Shown: piece after piece, positions 1-11,016 of the stretch
How the letters are laid out: each line of letters opens with the position of its first letter
Position numbering within the stretch: position 1 is the first letter of the stretch
DNA from: Mauremys mutica
Lineage: Eukaryota; Chordata; Testudines; Geoemydidae
NCBI RefSeq assembly: GCF_020497125.1
Contig: NC_059081.1
Coordinates: 21,671,105-21,735,104, forward strand
Reading direction: 5' to 3'
Length of the DNA: 64,000 nucleotides
Translations under genes and position numbers: made by a program
The notes under the pieces: generated by a model
What the model saw: the letters and a program-made list of their open reading frames with translations, nothing else
What the model was told of the DNA's origin: nothing
The model's database searches: none

Positions 1-2013
1 GTGACAATTCACTCAGCACACAATCTTGCCATCTCCACTTCAAAAATTCATCCTAAAGCAGACTTGAAAACTATTGGATTTCACATAATTTTTTCCTAGT
101 GATAGCCAGCTGTGCAACTTGCATTCTGGACAGAATATTTTCAGCTTCTCAAGGCAGCTGTGTGTATAGGAAGTTATTCATATAAGGTAAGCAGTCATGT
201 GAATATTCTGGGCCAAAGAGTGCTGGGAAGTAATTAACTGCAAGAATAAGATATGTTTGTAACCGTAATAGTCTCTTTCACTGAAATGTATTTGTAGTAA
301 CGGCTCCTATTATTTCCAGAAAGGAGCTTGAGTTATCTTAGTTGCGTTTAGTGAAAGATACTTAAGATCCAGTCATTTATTATAGTGTCATCTGCAAGCT
401 ATACATTTAAATGCAATGCTGTTCACACAGATATGCAGTACTGTTCCCCTTAGGGCCAAAACCAGCTCACCTGACATACATTTTGGCATTTAGAGCATTC
501 TGCAGGTTTAGATAGTGAGGTACTCTATACAAAAAGAGAAAAGCATTAAATGGAACTTGTTGTTTACTTTTTAAAGTGTTTGGTGCCTAAGTCTAGTTAT
601 GGTATTTGTCAAAAAAACAAGGACCTGGTTATTTCTTAAAAATAACTTTCCATTAAATGAAAAACACAGTGAGCATTGCTAGAAAATGGAAACATCATAT
701 CCTGCAGGAAAACCACAGAAATATAATCTCTTCTTATATAACATGTACAGGCAGCTGTGCAAACGTTAATAAAAGCTGATTCATATTTTCATTCCCGTTT
801 TAAACTTAAAGATCACATCTGTTGAGATATGAGCTTTACATCTGAACAAATCCATGCTTCATCAAATTGTACCATTTTTCTCTCTGCCATATGCATAATG
901 ATATCATGACAGCTGAGAAAAAGGACTCAGCTGACATGTTCATTGTTATGAAGGATGGGTTCTTGTTGTCACCTCTAACAAGACAGAACAGTCATACTCT
1001 GGAATATTATAATGATTGTGGAAAGATTTATTTTGTCCTTCTTTGGTTAAAATGTGTGGACTTGCTTAGCTTCCTTTTTTCTCTAATGCAATAAGGGATA
1101 AGAAGTGTTACTGAAGAGGTCAAAGTCATTAAGATATTTGGTGCCTGGTTAATGTAGAGTTAAAATATATGTGTCTTCTAAGGTAACGCAAAAAGATAAA
1201 TACAAACTCAGGCTACAGATTAAAACATCAATATAAGCTATTGTGTTTTTAAGAAAGTTATACAAGGAGTTTGGTCAAGATGCAGTTTATATAATGAAAC
1301 AGCCAGAAAAGATTAAGCAAAACATAGACAGCTCTATTATTTAATGTAATGGCAAATGTAAACATATTTATTTCCAAGAATCTGGATTCTAGAGCTGTTA
1401 AAACTAGGAAAAGGTCATTTGTCAAGATATTTTCCAGCAGTACATCCTGTCCTTCTAACAAGAAGGATTGCTTTTCTCTCATGACAGCAAAAGAGAAACA
1501 TGAGTACTGAGCCAAGATTTCTCAAGTTGACAGCAACTATGACTTTTATGGGGGCTACAAGAATATGATCTATACACTTGTAGCAGCTAGAAAAGATTTG
1601 TAATTCATTCTGTACTGCAAAAGGTCATCCTTCTTCAGATGAAATAGATTATGTGTATTTGCATGTGCCTGTGTGTGCATTATTATTACAGTATAGAGTG
1701 TGTGTGTTTACTACATGTTATATATTCCTTATGTCTAGGCATTTGATATATTGGAGTCAGACATACATGCCCATGACCGAGGTCATAAAACAGAAAACTA
1801 TTTTCTGAACTTGTGACAGGTGGGGTTGAAAGCACAATAGGGGCTAAAACCCTGCATTGCCTTACAAAGCTGATGACTGATTTTCTTCGCAAAGTTAGGA
1901 GGGTTATGAAACATCGGCTTAGCTATATAGTTTAGATGTCACAATATAATGAATGCAAGTATAAGATATACACCACTACCAATATTCTTTCCCCTCTGTG
2001 ATCAGAAAGTGCT
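1..2013. other. AT-rich non-coding DNA, nothing recognised
   Basis: No gene, RNA gene or named repeat could be recognised. The open frames here (largest 85 codons, minus strand, 1258-1515) have no family motif and no flanking splice signals that stand out, so they look like chance. The stretch could be intronic or intergenic. Confidence 0.6.
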
Positions 2014-2152
2014 GGGTCTGTCTACATGGGGAAAAAAGCCAGCACTAACTACTTCACACTAACTGCCTGGGTGGACACTCTTACTGGACTGTAAAGAGCA
2101 AAATTCACACTCTTGTTTACTGTGCACTAAATTCCCTGGTGTAGACATGGCC
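2014..2152. mobile_element. Short Harbinger-like MITE
   Basis: The left end reads GGGTCTGTCTACATGGGG and the right end reads GGTGTAGACATGGCC, which are imperfect inverted copies of each other. The same GTCTACAC/GTGTAGAC ends bound three other elements in this window (40444-41071, 45569-45841, 52420-52689), two of which have clear TAA duplications. No clear target duplication is seen here. At 139 bp it has no coding capacity, so it would be a non-autonomous DNA transposon. The superfamily call rests on the other copies. Confidence 0.55.
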
Positions 2153-2154
2153 TT

Positions 2155-2250
2155 GAATCAGAGAAATGCATGGCCAGAAGGGACTTAGAGAGCTTTTCTA
2201 GTCCAGTCCCCTGCATTGAGACAGGACAAAGTATACCTGTTAACTCGCGT
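2155..2250 (-). mobile_element. CR1 LINE 3' tail fragment (minus strand)
   Basis: The segment containing GGCCAGAAGGGACTTAGAG and TCTAGTCCAGTCCCCTGC is the reverse complement of the conserved CR1 3' end seen in plus orientation at 40080-40130 and 22920-22975. Only the 3' terminal part remains, as is normal for 5'-truncated CR1 insertions. It abuts the MITE at 2014-2152. Confidence 0.6.
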
Positions 2251-2863
2251 TTGCTAGGAAGACCAAACTACAGTGCTCCATGATTTTGCAAATCATCTTT
2301 GTGTAGGGGCCATGTTAATATTTTTTGTTTCCTTTTCCATGTTAGCATATTCCAATTTCAGTCAAAACAAGCATTCAATGCATAATTTGATAGAATCAAA
2401 TAACTGATAAGTACAGCTGCGCAGAGGACAGAAATTTCATTTTGCGAAGGATTTTATGATTTAATATTTTTTTTTACAAGTTGGCAGGAAACTCCAAAAT
2501 TTTGAAATGCTCTGCAACAGAAAATTCTGAAAAAAAAACAATCATTTCAGAGCCAGACTATTTTGTTTTTATTTTAACTTTTTAATATTTTGTTGAATAT
2601 TGACATTTTAGAATTTTATAATACGTAATAAAATACAAAATTTAAAAAAATATTCTTTTGTTTGAAAATTGTAGAAACAGGATTTTTTTGACACTGTTGG
2701 AATCTTTTTCCACATTTTTTCTCAGAAAGAAATTTTGGCAAAATAGACATGATTTTACAGAACATTTAGATTTCAACAGAACTGCATTTCCTAATGGAAG
2801 ATGGTTCTCTTGAAGTTCTTCTGCCCAGCTCTGCTGATAATGGCAGCTCATTGCCATCAGAAT
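2251..2863. other. AT-rich DNA, no gene
   Basis: Very A/T-rich, with many homopolymer runs. The part from about 2480 has a texture of repeated short motifs (AAAATTTTGAAAT, GAAATTTTGGC) like the interior of other inverted-repeat elements in this window, but no clear boundaries could be set. No coding signal. Confidence 0.5.
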
Positions 2864-3144
2864 TAGAGCTGGGTGAATAACTTATTTTTCGGTTTGCTGG
2901 CAGCTAAAACTATCACTCATCCCATTTTCAGGTATCTGAGCACTTATTTGTGGTAGAGATAAATTAAAAGTAACAAACAGACAAAACCATTTTGTTCAAC
3001 CTAAACTGAAATCTACAATTTTGATTAATTGAAAAAATCCATTCCATTTGGGTCAAACGAAACATGTAATTCAACCTGAAATGTTTTACTTCAGGCATTT
3101 TTGAATGGTTTCAGTCACAAAATGGTCAGAAGAAGCAGTGCTGC

Positions 3145-3216
3145 CCTTCTAACCACTGGGTTAAAAGGTATAAGGATACTCACCAAGGATGTGAGAGACC
3201 AAGGTTCAACTCCCTG
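3145..3216 (+). repeat. tRNA-like module (plus)
   Basis: The segment starts near CTAACCACTGGGTTAAAAGG, continues with GATACTCACCAAGGATGTG and ends in GGTTCAACTCC, which resembles a pol III B box (GGTTCGANTCC). It looks like a degenerate tRNA-derived SINE head rather than a functional tRNA gene, because the arms no longer pair fully. Confidence 0.45.
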
Positions 3217-3221
3217 ATGTG

Positions 3222-3290
3222 GAAAATGATTAGAACTTGGGTCTCCTATTTTACAGGAGAGCAGCCTAGCCACTGGGTTCTAGGTCTATT
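3222..3290 (-). repeat. tRNA-like module (minus)
   Basis: Read on the minus strand, this contains CCCAGTGGCTAGGCTGC followed by GGAGACCCAAGTTCTAATC. The order, A-box-like head then B-box-like tail, is the same as in the module at 3145-3216 but in opposite orientation. Confidence 0.4.
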
Positions 3291-3344
3291 CTGGTGCAAG
3301 GGTCTCTCAAGCTCTCCTGTTGAAGCTGTTTGATTAAACAGTCA

Positions 3345-3415
3345 TTGAAAATGAGACTCAAACTTGTGTCTCCAATAGTATAGGTTAGTGCCCTAACCAC
3401 TGGGTTACAGAGTCA
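3345..3415 (-). repeat. Second tRNA-like module (minus)
   Basis: Read on the minus strand, this contains AACCCAGTGGTTAGGGCAC followed by GGAGACACAAGTTTGAGTC. It is the best-preserved of the three modules. A further partial head (TAGTGGTTAGGGCATGCTCC) occurs at 39093-39112, inside another inverted-repeat element. Confidence 0.45.
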
Positions 3416-3532
3416 TTCTTACTTACGTTCTCTCTCTGGCCCAGCTGATAATCATTGTCTTTATGAATGACAATGACTAGTCATTGGGCCAGGGTGAATA
3501 AACTATTCATTTAAAAATTTCACCCTGCTCTA

Positions 3533-4597
3533 CTCAGAACCCTGAGATCTCTCTATTTCCTTGTTCAGAGTTTGATATAACATGTTTAGCTCCCCCTGAC
3601 CTCTTTTCCTGGAGCTTTCATGACATAGTATCTTACAATTATTGCTCTGTCCTCTGCCACCAGTTTCACCTCCAGTTCTCTGCCCATGCAAAACCATATA
3701 AAATTGTATTTGGATCACTTTTACCAGTGCACACTCAAGCTGCTATAATTAGGGCTAGTCCTCAACCACATTTTTATGCAGGGGACTAGAACACTTCTTA
3801 GCTGCTGGAAGTGCCTTTTAGTTCTCTTGCAGTAGTTGCTGGAATGTCCACTAATCTGTAGCCATCTTTTCTGAAGTCTTGCTGCTGTTAATCTTCAGCC
3901 CCACACTGCACTATGAACTGCATAGCATGTGGTTCTGTGAAGCTTCCTACTAAGAGTTCACACAGCATTCCGTGATCTTCCCTACCAACTTGGTTTTTAC
4001 AGAAATAGCAAATTGTAAACTCACAAATAGCATATGTTACAAAGTCTCAAGTTCACATGAAAGCAAACTCCCATGGTTGCAGTGCATTTTGAACTCCTAT
4101 GTGTTGGTTGTGAGTTCATAAGAATTTGCAGTATCCCACTGTTGTTAATGTTTAGCCAAAGCATTGTTGAATCTGACCTGTGTACAGCATACAGACAGAC
4201 AGTTACGGGGCTGGAGATTATTTTATGTAAGTTGAGTAGCTAATGTCCTCTAATAGCAATGATAGTTAACTTGCACTTCTTCACAACAGGGGACTACAGC
4301 TGTTTCAGAGAATAAAGCAAGTGTCAGTGATAGAACATACAAAATGTGTAATGCATAACACTATTCTCATTTACTCCTGGCATCTGTATATCACTCATCC
4401 CCATATTCTGGTATCTGAGCACTTAGTAGTTGTAGAGACAAATTAATTACAGAGAATAGCACACACAATTGGGATACATGTAAGTTTAATTTATTTTTAG
4501 TCTGTGTTCTAGTTTTTCTGAACTGACCCAATCATGAATTTAAAATCCTTTATTATTTTTTACAATACAATAAACATGCATTGTGCTTCAAAAAATT
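3533..4597. other. Non-coding DNA with one duplicated segment
   Basis: No gene is seen. The segment 4389-4447 resembles 2911-2967 inside the preceding element. Both contain GGTATCTGAGCACTTA followed by a GTAGAGA-AAATTA block, so it is an interspersed repeat fragment of unknown family. The rest is unassigned. Confidence 0.5.
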
Positions 4598-4712
4598 TAC
4601 AGGCCAAGGCTCCAATCTCACGACTGAGTACATAGAGATAGATCCCCGTATCTTCAGGGAGCAGTATCAACTGCAGTGGGAGTCCACATGGGCACAGGGG
4701 CCTGCCAAACAA
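4598..4712. repeat. Amniote foldback repeat fragment
   Basis: GGCTCCAATCTCACGACTGA on the left, then a centre around CAACTGCAGTGGGAGTCC and GGGCACAGGGGCCTGCC on the right, follow the layout of the palindromic repeats that recur in this window (for example 11017-11132 and 39415-40212). Inverted matches between the halves are weak, so the copy is old. Confidence 0.35.
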
Positions 4713-5568
4713 TTGCAGGAACCCAAGACACTACACATGTTGAGATATGGAAACAAACTAGGACGCTAGGAGGACAGGGGATGCAGAGTGCCACAACAAA
4801 TCCCTGGTTAAGTTACAAATATACATTTTGAGTGGTTTGCAATTTTTTTTTAAAGTTACTTATAGACCTTGTGGAACAACCATGGGTTTTAAGGAGAGAT
4901 TTGAAGGATGAGGACAAAGCAGACACTTTTGCAGCTCCAGAATTATTGTTAAATATGCCCTCTTGTGGACTAACAGGATGCTTGGAGCCTCATTCTGCAG
5001 TAATGAGCTAGGGAGGAGATGGAATCCAAGAGCATAGGAGACGGGACTCCCAGTCTCTCAGATTCCCCCATCAGCCTATGAAGCAGGCTGCCAAAGAGCC
5101 AGGAACCACTGAGGAGCCTGGCAGGTGATCTGGCAGGAAAACAGGAAGGTTGTGTTAGAACCTTGCCTGAGCTCCATCACAACTTCATTGGAATAGAACA
5201 TCTTCGTGAAAAGAGTCGATTTCAGCCAATAAGCAGTCCCCAATGGAGAAATGTTCCACCAGACAATATCTGATCAGCAGTAGTCATCACCCTAAAATTG
5301 GAAGTATTTGGAGCCAGGATTTTTGGATGGTCTTATCATTACTTTTAATGTAAAAATCATAATCAGAAGCAACAAAAACTCTTGGTTAGCGCACATAAAT
5401 ACAGTTGGGAATTACAAAAACAGAGTGTCAACAGTCTAGCATATTGATGGTTTTCTACACCAAATGTTAGAATTTATGATTAAGATGAAATATTGTGAAT
5501 TACAGAGGCTGGACATTTCAGAGTGAGACAGACAGTGTGTATGTTAAAGCTAGATGCCTGCTTATATC
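4713..5568. other. Non-coding DNA, nothing recognised
   Basis: Mixed composition with no coding frame of note and no repeat I can name. Part of 5190-5290 has an AATGTTCCACCAGAC texture that may be an old repeat. Confidence 0.5.
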
Positions 5569-6088
5569 TAGGCATGGCAAAATCAATTGTTTTTGTAAAT
5601 TTGACTGCTAACATCAATATTAATTTTTAACCTTTTTCCAATTTTAATCTATTTTAATAAATTCTCATAGTTTCACAACAGGACTGCAGGGGGCTCCCAG
5701 CACAGCCATGGGGCCAGTGACCCTTGATCCCTGGAGCTGCAGGGTGTGGGGAAGTTTGTGTTCCTGATGAGGCAGAGCAGAAACCCCTGCTCAGGGCCGT
5801 GAGGAGCATGACGAGTCCCTGGCCACAGAGCAGGCCACCCTGCAGCTGAACAGCTCCTGCCGGGGAAGGCCTCTGTACTCCAGGCCAGTGAGTGAGAGGG
5901 GCCATGACAGTAGGGCTGCAGAGGGATAGCTGCATAGCCAGGGACACCAGATACCTGCAGATGCAAGGTGCGGGAGAAGCTGCCTGTTGACTCTTACAGA
6001 TGGATATTTTTCTTACATTGATTTCAGTGCATCAGGTGAAAGATGTTTACTAACAACAAATAATTTAAATCGAATCTTGCCATGCCTA
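5569..6088. mobile_element. hAT-like non-autonomous DNA transposon
   Basis: The terminal inverted repeats are TAGGCATGGCAAAATCAATT (from 5569) and the inverse of TCGAATCTTGCCATGCCTA (ending at 6088). The flanks CTTATATC (5561-5568) and CTTGTACC (6089-6096) agree at 6 of 8 positions, consistent with an aged 8-bp target duplication. The GC-rich centre (5690-5990) carries two overlapping minus-strand frames of 97 codons each. Neither shows a transposase motif, and both are probably by-products of base composition. Confidence 0.55.
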
Positions 6089-6689
6089 CTTGTACCTCAG
6101 TGACGATTTTATAGTGAATGTCTCACTTAGCACCTTGACAGTAGATACAATTCTTGTTTTCCTCACTTGTAAACTGCCACTTATAACTCGGGGCTACAAC
6201 ACTGTCAGGTACTAATTTGCTCATTGAGATGAATATTAGACCTAAGCTGCCAATATTTCTGGATTTGTGTATCTATCAATATGAGTAAGTGGACACCCAC
6301 AATAAACACAACACACTCTAAGTCTTATCTATACCATGTGGCAAAAAGGGCCAGAGGGGTGTGACTTGTAAAGCACTCTAACGTGCTGTTCTCCAGCTGC
6401 TGAATCACCCTAAAAGGTAGTGAGTTCACTTTAACAGACTCTGATCAACCAAAAGTCGATACTTTGGAAATCAATTTTTTGGTGAAGTCAAACCTCTTGA
6501 ATACTACCAGCAGCTTATGTATCTGCAAAAAATATGCACAAATACAAACAAACACTGATATATCCTAAAAATCAGTTTTGGAATGAAAAGCTGTAATCCT
6601 GTGACCCTATGCAAAGGAGCAGATCGATCAATCAATCAAACTAACTAGCATCTAATCCCCTTCCCTTCCAACAGGCCCTGGCTTCAAGC
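6089..6689. other. Non-coding DNA with a possible repeat fragment
   Basis: The stretch 6316-6440 (TAAGTCTTATCTATACC, then CTCTAACGTGCTGTTCTCC) may be one end of a Harbinger-like element, but no partner end is visible. Nothing else was recognised. Confidence 0.4.
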
Positions 6690-7230
6690 CATCACTTTTT
6701 GACTTGGGAGAACAAAATCTATAGAACTACTAGCCTCTGTGATGCATTTGGGGAGCTGATTACTACTTCTGGAGTCTTTAGAAGAAAAACTACATTACCT
6801 ACTGCCCCTCTGGAACCTTTCTGGGACATTTCTACCTCCCACATTATAGTCATATGTGAAGAGTTGCTTTCCCACTTCCTTCTTTCCAGTCCTCAAAGAG
6901 CGTCTCCTTCTAGAGCCCCCTTGCCTCCCCGTCAATCTCCCTGATTCTTCTCTCACACTTTTCCCTTTCCCCGGAAAGGCAGTGAAACTGCTTCTTCTGG
7001 TGGATGGGAGGGTGCCGGTGTGCGTGTGTGAGAAAGGGAGAGGGTGTGTGTGTTCACGCTCACAGTCGAATGGGTGAGGTGAATCGTCTTCGCTTGATCC
7101 TACCTGAAGTGGGGCTTTCAAAGAGAAGTGGAGAAACCAACAATTGGTGTAAAGGGCCTTTAGTGACTAAAAGAGGGAATTATAACAACATTTTCCCTTT
7201 CAATTCCTATTGCTAAGGAGAAGCAGGGGA
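6690..7230. other. CpG-richer unique patch
   Basis: This stretch, densest at about 6890-7110, is visibly richer in G+C and CpG than its surroundings (for example GTCGAATGGG, ATCGTCTTCGC, CCCCGGAAAGG). Overlapping frames occur on both strands (108 codons minus at 6795-7121; 73 and 70 codons plus), none with a recognisable domain. It could be a weak CpG-island promoter or first exon, or an old transposon interior. Confidence 0.3.
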
Positions 7231-7435
7231 CCCAGGATGCAGTACAGTGCAAATTTGCCCCGTTGTCAAGTATGCGCCTTGACTACTCTCCGTTTAAATG
7301 GTCAAAATATTAGCAGAAAGCACAGAGCACATAAATGCATTAAAGCCACACACAAATAAAGCTAATGTTCCATTCTGACTACCTTAAACAAAATGGCATC
7401 TCTATAGTGATGCTTTTGGCATTATTGAGATTTTG

Positions 7436-7683
7436 TTGTCAATCTTTCAAGTATCAGAGGGGTAGCCGTGTTAGTCTGGATCTGTAAAAGCAACAAAGAA
7501 TCCTGTGGCACCTTATAGACTAACAGACGTTTTGCAGCATGAGCTTTCGTGGGTGAATACCCACTTCTTCAGATGCAAGACTTGCATCTGAAGAAGTGGG
7601 TATTCACCCACGAAAGCTCATGCTGCAAAACGTCTGTTAGTCTATAAGGTGCCACAGGATTCTTTGTTGCTTTGTCAATCTTT
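7436..7683 (+). mobile_element. SINE-like insertion forming a 93-bp-arm hairpin
   Basis: The 12-bp direct repeat TTGTCAATCTTT (7436-7447 and 7672-7683) brackets the insertion, as expected for target-primed reverse transcription. The insertion starts with the repeat head GTATCAGAGGGGTAGCCGTG. Bases 7487-7579 and 7581-7673 are then perfect inverted copies around a single base at 7580. The same repeat occurs as a single-armed copy at 51592-51709 (minus) and partially at 37806-37902 (plus), so the inverted duplication is specific to this insertion. Family naming is left open; this sequence is familiar from turtle and crocodilian genomes. Confidence 0.8.
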
Positions 7684-9031
7684 GAGTTCTATAGTTCTGA
7701 TCTATTTTAGGCATTGGCTACAGGACACAGTGAGGTTTCGGAAGTCTGGAGACCTGAGTTCCAGCGTGGTTCAGCACTGAGTGGTTCTTCAACACTCAGA
7801 ACATAATTATTTTCAACTATTCAAAGGTGAAACACAGAATCCCGTACTTGGGTCTTGCAGGGAAAAATCTTTTCATTCTCCCCTGATTCTTATGAGTATT
7901 TAATAATATTAATGTATTATTGTAACAAAATCTCTGTACAGTTAAAATTCAAACATTCTTAGTACTTCTAACCCTTATGTAGAGAAAAAAAAATCTTAAA
8001 TCCTGTTGCTGCTTCCCATTCTGCTGAAAGCACAATTATTTTTGATTCTGGTGACACAACAAATGGTAAAAATTTTAATATTCTAAATGCAGCTTTAAAG
8101 TGTAATTTAAAATACATTATGCACTTTGTGAGATTCCTTGCCACTCTGTCAACAGCTATTCTCACATGCCTGCTCTCCAATATGTAAGCAAGGAAAATGG
8201 ACAAACATTTTGGCCTTGACTGAATACTACTGTAAACAGTGCACCATGACCCCAGCATACTAATAAGCAGCCTTGACTGACAGTCTTCTAAATGTAGTGA
8301 CATTTGGAAGACAATAGTGCCGATGATCAGATTAAAACATAAAATTTAATTGATAGACAGATCAGTCTGCTGTAAAACCCCATGAAAGTCCAATAATGGA
8401 CTTCTATGTTCCTGTTGTTGTTTGCATTAACTAATACGTTAATTTATAGTCCATTCTGAAGCATACTTTTAATAAAATCTATTTCTTTATAAGAGTAATA
8501 GTAGGATGCTTGGCTTTTTTATATCTTTTTATTTGCCATTTAGTAAAAATGTCTATAATATTGCAAAACATCAGTAGCCACCTAGAGATATCTCTGTTGT
8601 TACTGTGTGTCACTTCATGGGCACACAACTCACTATTCAGAAAAATAAGATCCTTCTGCTCCCAAAGGAAGCCCCTACCGTTTGAGTTAAGAGATTATCC
8701 CCATTAGCTACTAACAGTGTCAGACCTATGACATAGAGAGGAGCTTTTCAAATACCATCCCGATAATGATTATTGAGAGGATGTATACAGTATAGCCACC
8801 TTTTTATTTAAATTTAAAATTCTATGTATGGAAAATGAGATATTACAAAATCAAAGAAGCCTCCTGACAAATGTTTTGGTAAACTGAATAGGTCCAAGTT
8901 CCTAGTCTGATTAGGGGACACAGCCTGCAGAAATGGTTCAACCGTATAATGAACGTATTACATTCAAGCTCTCAAGTGTTCCGCAACAGAGCAATCTCTT
9001 TACCCTCCTTGCCACCCCTATGGAGACATAC
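7684..9031. other. AT-rich non-coding DNA
   Basis: No gene, RNA or repeat was recognised. The 111-codon minus-strand frame at 7968-8303 lies in AT-rich DNA, has no motif I know, and is likely chance. If the exon at 9032-9150 is real, this would be intron downstream of it. Confidence 0.5.
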
Positions 9032-9150
9032 AGGTCAATTCCCTGAGTGTCCATCCAGTTGATTGCATCGATCTGATGGTCACAGGAGCTACTTTGTCCA
9101 TCACTCTCAGATGAACTATTGTGTGAGTCGTTTGCTAAAGCTGCTAGTGT
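9032..9150 (-). CDS. Candidate internal exon of an unidentified gene
   Basis: Read on the minus strand, a pyrimidine-rich tract and TTTTTAATCAG (acceptor) precede 9150, and the exon ends at 9032 before GTATGT, a good donor. The 119-bp interior is open in the frame starting at its first base and encodes 39 residues plus two bases. It has a Ser-rich acidic stretch (NDSHNSSSESDGQSSSCDHQ), then INWMDTQGIDL. It lies outside every repeat recognised here. The composition looks like a linker in a regulatory or signalling protein, but I could not match it to a family. The frame stays open for about 18 codons past the donor, so the donor choice is not forced by a stop. It could be a chance open segment. 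Confidence 0.4.
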
Positions 9151-11016
9151 CTGATTAAAAACATGATAAGAAACAAACTTGAAGAAATAAGCACATACAG
9201 ACAGTTCACTTAGAGGAGAATTTTTTTTTAACTCTGGCAGAGGGGGGAAGGGAACACCTTGTACTTTTTTTCTGTTGATTTTTCTAGTTTATATGAATTC
9301 CTACCTAATTTAATCTTAAGAATTTCATAAGTAAACAAACACAGAAGTTTCATTGCTTGCTAGAGGATTTTTATTTTACAGTTATTCAATTCATCAATTC
9401 ATGTGAGTTCATATTCACTTGATATTAAAGTGATAAGCTGTATTCTAACCATCCAAAAAATCTAAAAGGAACAGGTCTGGATCCTCACTTGCTAGATACA
9501 ATGATTTTTTTTCTCCATTCTATATGTTTTGGCTTATCTAAAATCCTCTGGAAGCTAAGAGTTAACGTAAGTATAATTTTGTTTCTACCATTAGACTTCT
9601 ACACTTTTCCGCTTCCTGAAAGATGGGTTCCTTTCAAGGTTACAGACATATTGTAAACATCCATTAGCATATGCTTTTCTCTGTAGTTTCCTTGCTAATA
9701 AAAGCCACCTGGATATATATTTATATATTTTGTTTCTGAAAATTCTTACAAGTCAAATGTCAGTGTGTGGAGTGAGTGATAATAGAAAAGCACTAGCTTC
9801 ACACCACTCCTAAAGTAGTTCACAACCATGCTCATCTTCCAATTATGCTCAAGCATCTCTTCCATTTTTATCACATTTGAAAGTAACTGGGGGGGGGGAG
9901 ATGACTAAAAATGACTCTCTTAAAAGCACGTGAATTATACCTACATGAGTTTTGATATTCTTTTTCCTGCATTGTTCTCAGTTAGTTATTCAGGGCATTG
10001 CCATTTATGAAAATCTTGAATTCTTCTCCCCTCAACAGGAATTTTTATTAGCCAGTTATTGCTCAGATATCATCGCCAGTGTTGATGACCTACCAGTATA
10101 TCTAATACTTTAATCTATTATAAATTAGAGCCTCTGAAAATTAATGAGTTTGTATTTCTACTTTGCTGCATTTTTCTTCCTTCTTATTAAAGGAGATGCA
10201 AAGACAGGGCTTACCCCACTTTTAGTCACACCACCTAAAATATTTTCCTATCTTCTGCTCCAACTATTGAATCTACATTAAAATAAAACTATTGCCCCTT
10301 TCCTGAGTGATAGCAGATTTTCAGGACCTTCCAGGACAGTTTCCTATGGGGGGCAGAAATCAGTAACACAAAGCCAGGTATTTTCTTAGTTTATTTATAA
10401 CATGAACACAGGCCCCAATTTCTGAGGCAGGGATGGTAACAAACAACATACAGAAAACTCAAATCAGGCACCTCTTCCCTATCCCAAGAAACTATTGATT
10501 TGCCTTTGTCTAAATCCAAGGACTCACACAAGACCCCAACCAAAGTGACTGCTTAATACAACAACTCTGGTCCAGCCCAAAGCCTCTGCTGCATTTTTTT
10601 TTAAACCTGAGAACTCCCTACTCCAAAACTTCTCAGCTGGGACTAGTTGGGCTCATCTGGGCTCTTTAACCTGCCAAGTCTGTGCAGCCTGGTCAACAGA
10701 AAGACGCTTTGACATGCCAAAGGTGGATTGAGTTAACCCATTCAAACTCCATCATAACTATCATCATGCGTTTTTTGCATGACATCTCACCTCTTTTGAG
10801 TTTTGGAGTTTTGCCCTGGATGATTACACCAATGGCATCTACTACCAACCCATTATGTATAAATGGATAGGAATGGTAATCATATAACTGGACTTTATAG
10901 ACATAATGGATATTTATATGTATACAGTTACTTTTTTTTTTGAAGTTTACTTTGGGCATTTGACACCACTTAGTATAAAGATAGTTTCATCATTTCTAAT
11001 ATGAGGTCTGTTATTC
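9151..11016. other. Non-coding DNA, nothing recognised
   Basis: AT-rich, with a poly-G run at about 9891-9900. There is no coding frame with support. It would be intron upstream of the candidate exon if that exon is real. Confidence 0.5.

Larger units (their letters stand above)
2864..3532. mobile_element. hAT-like inverted-repeat element with tRNA-like modules
   Basis: The ends are TAGAGCTGGGTGAA (2864-2877) and its inverted partner TTCACCCTGCTCTA (3519-3532), 13 of 14 bases matching. The flanks ATCAGAAT (2856-2863) and CTCAGAAC (3533-3540) match at 6 of 8 positions, which suggests an old 8-bp target duplication as made by hAT transposases. The interior holds three tRNA-like segments, listed separately. 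No transposase frame is present, so the element would depend on an enzyme made elsewhere. The boundaries are visible in the sequence; the hAT assignment is inferred. Confidence 0.5.

Noticed and set aside
3145..3415. Functional tRNA genes
   Set aside because: The A/B-box-like sequences are degenerate and cloverleaf arms do not pair convincingly; they fit SINE-derived modules better.
5654..5966. Two 97-codon minus-strand frames
   Set aside because: Overlapping registers within the GC-rich core of an inverted-repeat element, with no motif.
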